14,264 nucleotides of DNA from JBKPDV01 sp046728075 (GTDB lineage Bacteria; Acidobacteriota; Thermoanaerobaculia; UBA5066; Gp7-AA6): contig JBKPDV010000284.1 of the NCBI GenBank assembly GCA_046728075.1, positions 1 to 14,264 on the forward strand, given 5' to 3'. Both the position numbers and the translations under genes were made by a program. This document shows positions 8,001-12,881 of this stretch, piece after piece. The first letter of the stretch is position 1, and every line of letters begins with the position of its first letter. The notes beneath the pieces are model-generated. The model made no database searches. It was not told the origin of the DNA and saw nothing but the letters and a program-made list of their open reading frames with translations.

Positions 8001-8210
8001 CACCGGAAGAAACAAAACGTCGGGACGGCCGGCGCGCGACTCGTTCGCGTCGAACTCGAAACGCGGAATCTCGATATCCGGCTTGCGAATCCCCAGGAAG
8101 CGCTCCGGCGCGATTCGGCGCCGGATCGCTCGGCGCCAGTGCAGCGGGACGAGACGGCGCCCGAACGCGTAGAGGCGTCCGCGCCATCCCTTCTCCCATT
8201 CCGGCCTCAC
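5091..8210 (-). CDS. trifunctional glycosyltransferase: GT-B / GT2 / GT-B fusion
   Basis: A 1039-residue protein with three domains. Residues ~60-420 form a GT4-like GT-B unit (QRPQQLAEALARRG, KIVYDCLDEH, RLLPNACD, VKLYEAAAAGRPVVATPM). Residues ~422-665 form a GT2 GT-A unit (VSIVIVTHNG, ILVVDNGSTDGS, LNNDTVV with an NND metal motif at 512-514, and FEDDDYSRRV as the acidic catalytic region). Residues ~690-1035 form a second GT-B unit (QRPHHLARALARQG, RLVYDVIDHL, VYLPNGVD, IKLYEYLAAGLPVLSTPI). The two GT-B units share motif order and wording and look like an ancient duplication. The GTG start at 8210 overlaps the upstream stop as GTGA and has AGGGGG about 5 nt ahead. No signal peptide or membrane segment is seen, so it is probably cytoplasmic. 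It would add two or three sugars to the growing glycan; the specificities and whether all three sites are active are unknown. Confidence 0.5.
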   Translation of the reverse strand: MRPEWEKGWRGRLYAFGRRLVPLHWRRAIRRRIAPERFLGIRKPDIEIPRFEFDANESRAGRPDVLFLPVIAWSYRRQRPQQLAEALARRGKRVFYGALAGPGEPKEDTGAALGITLLPLPGVHREDPPDRRLQSGALESVLEGLARAREKYELHEVAMVVETPFWTPLALELSQRFGWKIVYDCLDEHAGFATNRPEALEEEERLTAQADLTVATSSVLLERLSKKSPTARLLPNACDAALLREEPDPAPELHPLTVGYIGAVSEWFDFDLLNELARLRPSWKFEIVGGWEGDRAVRPPMPSNVTFHGEKSYRELPALRAPFDVEIIPFRLTPLTHAVDPVKLYEAAAAGRPVVATPMRSLRPLADRGLVRLAAAAADFARAIETAAAERPAAVERLRAFARENTWDRRAQDLDRWMQELYPVVSIVIVTHNGLAYTKLCLASLDNCTDWPRTEILVVDNGSTDGSRQWLFDEAARRGEGFRVITFAENRGFAPAVNAGAAAAQGEYLCFLNNDTVVTRGWLSALVRHLESDPSLGMVGPSTNEIANEAKVVVGYRDPEDLEPWALAFTRSQAGRAEPIDVLAMFCVLIRKNLYDAVGPLDERFAVGMFEDDDYSRRVRDEGLRIAVARDSFVHHWGRGTFRMLPEEEYLRIFEENRKRYEEKWASAPASVERRSAGSSARDLEARAEKAQAVFVFPPTIGWDVTLVQRPHHLARALARQGFPVVFQETEEEARGPLLTEVEPNLFLHRQAAGSLPSLAHRIVWAFAYNLPEQDVLAGSRLVYDVIDHLDVFQAPRRVLIRNQERALEAAHAVFAVSRPLLEEIRHVRSDAVYLPNGVDVAFFRASIDNPAVPERILRARAAGRPVAGYTGALARWVDVELLRALAEKRPDWDFALVGEALDDSFSALQERPPSNILFLGRRPYAVMPAVIGSFDVGLIPFRLGPEGLHASPIKLYEYLAAGLPVLSTPIPEAQEMPEVSTASDAPGFSTLLDRARELRGSASFRERAVARAREHDWARRTSTALEALGLAPVKVPVA

Positions 8211-9430
8211 GCGGCCCCCTGGAGTCGTTTTCGAAGGCCTTCCAATCGAGACGCGATCCTCCGGCCAACAATCTTTATATTGTATTTTTCCGCGATCCTG
8301 CGGCGCGCCGCTTGCCCGCGGCGCGTCGCTTCTCCCCGGTCCTCGAAGACCTGCCGCAGCAGGCGCGCGGCATGCTCCTCGTCCGGTTCCGCCCAGCGCG
8401 TGCCGCGGTCGTAGTCTCGAATCGTCGCCGGCAGATCCGTGTAGACCCAGCGGACCGGGAATCCAGTCGCCTCGTCGAGATAGTCCGCGTTCCCGGAGTA
8501 GCCGGTCGCCACGACCGGCTTGCCCAGCGCCATCGCTTCCGCCATCGGGAAGCCGAAACCCTCGGCGCGATGGAGCGAGACGTAGGCATCGCATCCCGCC
8601 AGGAGGGACTCGACCTCGTCTCGCGAAAGCGCCGCGTCGGAGATCGAGACTCGAGCACCGAGGCCAGCCTCTCGCAGGGCCTCGAGGAGTCCCGGTGCTT
8701 CGTCCGCGTTGCGGATCTGCAGGTGCAGCACGAGATTCGGGGAGTCCGGAAAGGCGCGCGCGAAGGCTCTCACAGCGCCGAGCGGGTTCTTGCGCTCGGG
8801 AACGCTCAAGGCGTCGAGGACTGTCAAGAAAAGAAAGTCCGACGCTCCGACTCCTGCTCGAGAGCGGACATCCGCAGGAGGCTCAGAAACGTGGACGGCG
8901 GGCGGGACCAGAGCGACGGGCACCGGCGAGGCATCGGCGACGGCGCGGCGACAGAACTCGCTTCCGACCCAGACTTCGTCGAAGTAGTCGAAGCGATCCT
9001 TCCAGCGCTCCGGAAAGGTTTCCGACTCCCAGTACCAGTAGGCGACGTTGGCGCGCCCGGCGTGCAGCCCGGGCCCGAGCTCCTCCACGATACTCGCGGC
9101 TCCGTCCGCATTGACGTGGTAGAGGTTGACGTCATACGGCGCAGGCTGCGGGCCTCTTTTCGCTGAAGCCTCGACTTCCACCCGCGCGACAGAGATGCCT
9201 GCCTGCTCGGCCGCGTCGGCCAGAGAACGAGCGGACTGTCCCACGCCGCTCGAGGACTGGAAGTAACCGACGACGTTCAATCCGGCGGGACGGCGCGGAT
9301 CGAGCCGGACGGGACGCCGCGTCCCTTTCTCACGATCGATCCCGAAGTCTCGGCGCAGCGCGTACCGATGGTAGCGCTCTCGGATCGTGTCGGGCAGAAG
9401 CTCTCGCAGCCGTTTGCGCAGTTCGCGCAT
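8207..9430 (-). CDS. GT4-family glycosyltransferase
   Basis: A 407-residue GT-B glycosyltransferase. The N-terminal half contains GYFQSSSGVGQSARSLADA (55-73), a glycine-rich loop followed by a helix, and YWYWESETFP (131-140). The C-terminal half has the EX7E motif in RAEGFGFPMAEAMALGKPVV (E290 and E298), which contacts the nucleotide sugar in GT4 enzymes. The basic N-terminus (1-50) may aid membrane association. ATG 9430 is chosen because the epimerase gene stops at 9435, 4 nt before it; 34 further upstream codons are open but lie inside the epimerase gene. No ribosome site is obvious, so coupling to the upstream gene is likely. It overlaps the triple glycosyltransferase by 4 nt. The role is sugar transfer during glycan assembly; donor unknown. 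Confidence 0.5.
   Translation of the reverse strand: MRELRKRLRELLPDTIRERYHRYALRRDFGIDREKGTRRPVRLDPRRPAGLNVVGYFQSSSGVGQSARSLADAAEQAGISVARVEVEASAKRGPQPAPYDVNLYHVNADGAASIVEELGPGLHAGRANVAYWYWESETFPERWKDRFDYFDEVWVGSEFCRRAVADASPVPVALVPPAVHVSEPPADVRSRAGVGASDFLFLTVLDALSVPERKNPLGAVRAFARAFPDSPNLVLHLQIRNADEAPGLLEALREAGLGARVSISDAALSRDEVESLLAGCDAYVSLHRAEGFGFPMAEAMALGKPVVATGYSGNADYLDEATGFPVRWVYTDLPATIRDYDRGTRWAEPDEEHAARLLRQVFEDRGEATRRGQAARRRIAEKYNIKIVGRRIASRLEGLRKRLQGAA
8268..8290 (-). promoter_or_regulatory. AT-rich island inside coding sequence, possible internal promoter
   Basis: Near the 3' end of the GT4 gene the sequence turns sharply AT-rich. The minus strand contains TACAAT (8284-8279) running into ATAAAG, five of six matches to a -10 box, about 70 nt upstream of the triple glycosyltransferase start. 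ACAAT (8268-8272) and ATTGT (8279-8283) form a small inverted repeat. There is no matching -35. The codons (KYNIKIV) may explain the composition on their own. Confidence 0.5.
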
Positions 9431-9434
9431 CGGG

Positions 9435-10553
9435 CTACGCGAGCGCGCGGCGCGGGGCAGTCGCGTCGAACGGAGAATAGGGCCGGCCCGCCAGCGCGTC
9501 CGCGATCCGGTCGGAGGCATGGCCGTCGCCATACGGGTTGGGACCCTCGGCCATGCTTTTGCGGGCGGCCTCGTCGGCCAGGAGACGCGAAGCCTCGGCG
9601 AAGATCAGCTCTTCGTCGGTGCCGACCAGCCTCGCCATTCCCGCTTCGATTCCCTCGGGACGCTCGGTCTTCTCGCGCATCACGAGCACCGGTTTGCGGA
9701 AGGTCGGAGCCTCCTCCTGAATGCCGCCGGAGTCCGTCAGCGCGAAACGGCACCGCCGCAACAGCCGCACGAGACCGCGGTAGTCGAGCGGCTCGGCGAG
9801 CTCGACATTGGCCAGTCCCTTGTTCTGGAATACGGTCGCCATGACGCTGGGGTTGGGGTGCACGACGTGCACAAACCGCGTTTGCGGAAAGGCGCCCGCC
9901 AGGCGCGCGATCGCGCGGACGATTCTCTCCAGAGGTTTTCCGAAGCTTTCGCGCCGGTGAGCCGTGATCAGGACGAGGTTCTCCTCTTCGACCGGTCCCT
10001 CGGAAGCGGCGATCTGGAGGAGCGCGTCCACGACGGTGTTGCCCGTCAGATGGATTCGACTCTGCGGCACTCCTTCCGCCGCAAGCGTTTCGGCGGCGCG
10101 TCGCGTCGGCGCGAAGGCCGCGGCGCAGACCAAGTCCACGACCCGACGGTTCATCTCCTCGGGAAACGGCGCCTCGAGGTCTCCAGTCCGCAGACCCGCT
10201 TCCACGTGCGCCACGGAAATCTTGCGGTGGAACGCGGCCAGGGCGCAGCAGAGCGCGGTCGTCGTGTCGCCCTGGACCAGGAGCCAGTCGGGCTTCTGTT
10301 CCGTGAGCACGCGGTCGACTTCCGTGAACAGCCGGGAGGCCAGCCCATTCAAGGTCTGATCTGCCCGCATGAGGTCCAGATCGAGGTCGGGCGTGAGCCC
10401 GAAGAGGCCGAGAACCTGATCCAGAAGCTGGCGGTGCTGCGCCGTGGCGCAAAACGTGACCTGGAAGCGCTCCGGCTCACGCCGCAGCCGTTGAATGACC
10501 GGCACCATCTTGATGGCCTCGGGCCGGGTTCCCGCCATCGCCAGGATCTTCAC
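9435..10553 (-). CDS. wecB: UDP-N-acetylglucosamine 2-epimerase, non-hydrolysing
   Basis: A 372-residue enzyme that interconverts UDP-GlcNAc and UDP-ManNAc in the cytoplasm. The family signatures are all present: GTRPEAIKM (8-16), VQGDTTTA (93-100, D96), HVEAGLRTGD (116-125, E118), FPEEMNRR (130-137, E132), TAHRRESFG (197-205, H199), LTDSGGIQEEAP (272-283) and NPYGDG (339-344). D96, E118, E132 and H199 match the catalytic/binding residues described for the E. coli enzyme. Length is normal for the family (about 370-380). The GTG start at 10553 is the only sensible one; translation begins directly with MKILAMAGTRPE. No ribosome site precedes it. It heads the minus-strand operon and implies that ManNAc or a derivative enters the glycan. 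No UDP-ManNAc dehydrogenase gene lies in the window. Confidence 0.5.
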   Translation of the reverse strand: MKILAMAGTRPEAIKMVPVIQRLRREPERFQVTFCATAQHRQLLDQVLGLFGLTPDLDLDLMRADQTLNGLASRLFTEVDRVLTEQKPDWLLVQGDTTTALCCALAAFHRKISVAHVEAGLRTGDLEAPFPEEMNRRVVDLVCAAAFAPTRRAAETLAAEGVPQSRIHLTGNTVVDALLQIAASEGPVEEENLVLITAHRRESFGKPLERIVRAIARLAGAFPQTRFVHVVHPNPSVMATVFQNKGLANVELAEPLDYRGLVRLLRRCRFALTDSGGIQEEAPTFRKPVLVMREKTERPEGIEAGMARLVGTDEELIFAEASRLLADEAARKSMAEGPNPYGDGHASDRIADALAGRPYSPFDATAPRRALA

Positions 10554-10581
10554 TGAGTCGAGATCTTAATATGTCGACTCA
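10554..10581. promoter_or_regulatory. divergent promoter region with 8-bp inverted repeat
   Basis: Only 27 bp separate the GTG of the epimerase gene and the ATG of the GT2 gene. The arms TGAGTCGA (10554-10561) and TCGACTCA (10574-10581) are perfect inverted repeats around a 12-nt AT-rich centre. The centre carries a TANNNT -10-like element on each strand: TAATAT (10567-10572, plus) ends 8 nt before the ATG, and TAAGAT (10568-10563, minus) ends 9 nt before the GTG. Neither start has a Shine-Dalgarno sequence. This geometry is what leaderless transcripts would show. Function is inferred. Confidence 0.5.
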
Positions 10582-11474
10582 TGGCGGAGATCTCCGCGGT
10601 CATCGTTCACTACCGCACTCCGGCGGAGACGCTTCGAGCGGCTCGGTCGCTCGCGGACTGCGCGCCCGAGGCCGACATCGTGGTGATCGACAACGCCTCG
10701 GGAGATGGCATCCGCGAGACCCTGGCACGCGAAGTCCCGCGGGCCCAAGTCGTCGCCGAGCCGGAGAACCGCGGCTACGGAGCGGCATGCAACCGAGGAG
10801 CTGCGGAGACATCGGGCGTTTACCTTCTCTTTCTGAACTCGGACGCGTTCGTCCAGCCCGGCGCCGTGGGAGCGCTCGCGACGGCTCTGGAACGGAATCC
10901 TCGCGCCGCTGTCGTCGGTCCGCGCCTGCTCCATCCGGACGGAAGTCTCCAGCCCTCGATCAGCCGGCTTCCGGCGCCGTGGAGGATCTTCTGCGAGAGC
11001 TCCGGCCTCGCGACCCTCACGGGTGGCCGTGGGATCTTCCGCGGCCACACCAAGACACATGAAGACCACGACGGGGCTCGGGAAGTCGAGTCGCTGATGG
11101 GAGCGGCGCTCCTCGTGCGCCGGACGGCATTCGAGCAGGTCGGCTGCTTCGACGAAAACTTTTTCTTCTACGCCGAGGAGTCCGACTTTTTTGCCCGGCT
11201 GCGGCATGCCGGATGGCGGATTCTGTATGAGCCCGCCGCCTCGGTCGTTCACCTGGGCGGCGCCTCCGGCGGAGACGCGCTGTTCGGCCAGCTGCACGCG
11301 TCGCTGCGCCGATACGTCCGAAAGCACCACGGGCCGCTCGCCGCGAAATTCGCGGGAGCAGTCTTGTGGCTCGGCGCCGCTGTTCGTTATCTCCTGGCGC
11401 TTGTGACTCCCGGCGCGGCCGGCCGCAGGCGCCGTCTTCGCTATCGGGCCGCTCTCGAGCGCGTCTCGAATTGA
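10581..11474 (+). CDS. GT2 glycosyltransferase, rhamnosyltransferase-like
   Basis: A 297-residue GT-A enzyme. AVIVHYRTPAETLRA (6-20) and VVIDNASGDG (34-43) form the nucleotide-binding start, ENRGYGAACNRG (62-73) and LFLNSDAF (83-90) carry the DxD-like NSD metal site, and VESLMGAALLVRR (169-181) followed by GCFDENFFFYAEESDF (188-203) gives the acceptor region with its acidic catalytic pair. This layout is typical of dTDP-rhamnose transferases such as WbbL/RfbF, but the family includes other specificities. A hydrophobic stretch near the C-terminus (about 256-276) followed by a basic tail (RRRRLRYR) suggests membrane association. The gene is divergent from wecB and no ribosome site precedes its ATG. 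No sugar-nucleotide pathway for rhamnose is in the window, so the donor is uncertain. Confidence 0.5.
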   Translation: MAEISAVIVHYRTPAETLRAARSLADCAPEADIVVIDNASGDGIRETLAREVPRAQVVAEPENRGYGAACNRGAAETSGVYLLFLNSDAFVQPGAVGALATALERNPRAAVVGPRLLHPDGSLQPSISRLPAPWRIFCESSGLATLTGGRGIFRGHTKTHEDHDGAREVESLMGAALLVRRTAFEQVGCFDENFFFYAEESDFFARLRHAGWRILYEPAASVVHLGGASGGDALFGQLHASLRRYVRKHHGPLAAKFAGAVLWLGAAVRYLLALVTPGAAGRRRRLRYRAALERVSN

Positions 11475-11498
11475 GTCTCGTCACTTTGAGAGCAATCG

Positions 11499-11517
11499 AT
11501 GGTGAGATTGACACCAT
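11499..11517. promoter_or_regulatory. palindrome overlapping a consensus -35, candidate operator
   Basis: ATGGTG (11499-11504) and CACCAT (11512-11517) are perfect inverted repeats with a 7-nt spacer, 44 nt upstream of the antitoxin-like gene. A consensus -35 hexamer TTGACA (11508-11513) lies within it. No convincing -10 appears at 17 nt spacing. Ribbon-helix-helix regulators commonly bind such short palindromes in their own promoters, so autoregulation is a reasonable guess. Confidence 0.5.
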
Positions 11518-11560
11518 GGAGTAGATGTGTCATTCCGCCAGCGCCGGCGGAGGAGAACAG

Positions 11561-11821
11561 ATGGCTCGCACATTGGTTCATTCTGCAAAGCGACTACGCA
11601 TCAGTATCGACGTAGACTCGGGGCTGCGAAAGCGACTCCGCTTGGCTGCCGCCTGGCATCATCTGCCGATCCGACAGTATGTCCTGCAGGCTCTCGAAGA
11701 ACGTCTCCGCAAGGGTCTTGAACCGGACAACGAAGGGCTGCTCGCGTTAACGGCGGACGCGGATCCCGTGCTGGCGAGGTTGTGGGGCAATCCGAAGGAT
11801 GCCCGATACGACCAGCTTTAG
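11561..11821 (+). CDS. ribbon-helix-helix antitoxin-like protein, no partner toxin
   Basis: An 86-residue protein. RLRISIDVDSGLRKRLRLAA (11-30) gives a beta strand then a helix, and WHHLPIRQYVLQALEERLRK (32-51) supplies the second helix, as in Arc/CopG-fold DNA-binding proteins. The acidic tail ending LARLWGNPKDARYDQL resembles, from memory, the toxin-binding tail of type II antitoxins. ATG 11561 is chosen over ATG 11525 because GGAGGAG with AGGAG at 11551-11555 sits 5 nt upstream and the extra 12 residues (MCHSASAGGGEQ) look non-coding. No toxin gene lies beside it: upstream is a glycosyltransferase, and downstream only 54 bp separate it from a convergent phosphatase. It may be an orphan remnant, a trans-acting antitoxin or simply a small transcription factor. 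Confidence 0.5.
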   Translation: MARTLVHSAKRLRISIDVDSGLRKRLRLAAAWHHLPIRQYVLQALEERLRKGLEPDNEGLLALTADADPVLARLWGNPKDARYDQL

Positions 11822-11836
11822 GATCGGCTATGGCTT

Positions 11837-11872
11837 CCCCCTCACCCCGACCCTCTCCCGGGGGAAAGGGGG
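11837..11872. repeat. GC-rich intergenic hairpin between convergent genes
   Basis: In the 54-bp gap between the antitoxin-like gene and the phosphatase gene, CCCTCTCC (11851-11858) can pair with GGAAAGGG (11863-11870) around a CGGG loop, with one C-A mismatch. CCCCC (11837-11841) faces GGGGG (11868-11872) as an alternative outer pairing. The CCCTCACCCC...CCCTCTCCC wording resembles short intergenic palindromes I recall from many GC-rich genomes. It may act as a two-way terminator, although no T-run follows. Confidence 0.5.
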
Positions 11873-11875
11873 TCT

Positions 11876-12655
11876 CTAGAGTTCCTCGACTCGCGCGGCG
11901 AGGAGGGTGATGTTGTCGTCGCCGCCGCGGTCGTTGGCGAGGGCGATGAGGGAGGTCACGGCTTCCGGCAGGGAATGGGTGCGGAAGGCTCCTGCCATCT
12001 CTTCACCTTTGACCTTCTCGGAAAGGCCGTCGGTGCAGAGAAGAAGCAGGTCGCCCGCCACGAGCTCGATGCCGTCGAGGGCGACCTGGATTTTCTTCTC
12101 GCGGCCGATGGCCTGAAGAATCATCGAGCGATAGGGCGAGGTTTTGGCGTCTTCTTCCTTCATGGCCCCGCTCTCGATCAAAGAGGCGATGAAGGTTTGA
12201 TCCCGCGTGAGCTGACGGGCGTGACCGCCGCGGACGAGGTAGGCCCGCGAATCGCCGACGTGAGCGATCAGCGTGCGCGTCCGGCAGATGACCGCGGCGG
12301 TCAGCGTCGTCGCCATTCCAGAAAGCTCGGCATCGGCCTTTGCCTCTTTCCGCACGCGCTCGTTGACGTTTTCGACCGCCGTTCGGAAGAGTGTCTGCCG
12401 CGGACACCCGTCGCCGAGCTTGTCCATCTCCTCGCAAAGAGAGTGGAGGGCGAGCGCGCTCGCGACTTCGCCCGCGCGGCGCCCGCCGACGCCGTCGCAG
12501 ACGGCCAGAAGAATGCCGCGGTCCCCCACGGTCAGGCTTTCCGCCTCGATCGGATCGACCGGCTTCGCCACGGTCAGGTCCTCGGCCGCGAGGTCATCCT
12601 CGTTGTTGGATCTCTTCTTGCCGCGATCCGTTTTCCCGCTTATTGATATCTTCAT
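11876..12655 (-). CDS. PP2C-family serine/threonine protein phosphatase
   Basis: A 259-residue soluble phosphatase that would remove phosphate from Ser/Thr residues, usually opposing Hanks-type kinases. PP2C motifs in order: DRGKKRSNNEDD (10-21, with the metal-ligand Asp region), AVCDGVGGRRAGE (51-63, D54 and G55), GMATTLTAAVI (113-123), HVGDSRAYLVRGG (132-144), LTRDQTF (149-155), LLLCTDGLSEKV (204-215, D209) and GGDDNITLLAAR (244-255, D247). All the expected metal-binding aspartates are present, so it should be active. Length matches the bacterial stand-alone PP2C domain. ATG 12655 starts MKISISGKTDRG; the open frame continues upstream to 12793 but is Arg/Pro/Ser-rich and out of character. 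Only a weak GGGAA precedes the ATG. No kinase gene is in the window. It is divergent from the secreted repeat protein gene. Confidence 0.5.
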   Translation of the reverse strand: MKISISGKTDRGKKRSNNEDDLAAEDLTVAKPVDPIEAESLTVGDRGILLAVCDGVGGRRAGEVASALALHSLCEEMDKLGDGCPRQTLFRTAVENVNERVRKEAKADAELSGMATTLTAAVICRTRTLIAHVGDSRAYLVRGGHARQLTRDQTFIASLIESGAMKEEDAKTSPYRSMILQAIGREKKIQVALDGIELVAGDLLLLCTDGLSEKVKGEEMAGAFRTHSLPEAVTSLIALANDRGGDDNITLLAARVEEL

Positions 12656-12778
12656 CGCCGTTCCCGGCCGATTCTGCCTCACAACGTGCCGGCGTGGAGT
12701 CGAAGTGAGAATCCCACGCGATTGGTTGGCTGGCTGGCGACTGCGCCGGGTTTCTTCCTGAGGCCGCGAGGGAGGCGA

Positions 12779-12806
12779 TGCCCTGGCGCTCACCGGCGTC
12801 AGGGCA
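12779..12806. promoter_or_regulatory. strong hairpin in the divergent gap upstream of the repeat-protein gene
   Basis: TGCCCTGGCGCT (12779-12790) pairs with GGCGTCAGGGCA (12795-12806) around a CACC loop: a 12-bp stem with two G-U pairs on the plus-strand RNA. It lies 75 nt upstream of the secreted protein start. The sequence after it (CGTTATTTGCAGTTT) is only mildly T-rich. It could be an operator, an mRNA leader structure or a weak terminator. The rest of the gap (12656-12881) shows no gene I can support. Confidence 0.5.
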
Positions 12807-12881
12807 CGTTATTTGCAGTTTCTACGCCCGATCTGGAGGAATGCTCCCCAAGTTCAAAGCTCTCGACGGAAGGAAGCCAGC

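Noticed and set aside
8211..8594. Upstream extension of the triple glycosyltransferase
   Set aside because: Lies wholly inside the GT4 gene in another frame; the GTGA overlap start with AGGGGG is far more likely.
9277..10452. Long minus-strand open frame (391 codons) in another frame of wecB
   Set aside because: Arg/Gly/Pro-rich frame shadow that spans the real stop and start of wecB and the GT4 gene.
9387..10556. Long plus-strand open frame (389 codons) across the epimerase gene
   Set aside because: Antisense shadow of wecB in GC-rich DNA; its translation matches no family and wecB has full signatures.
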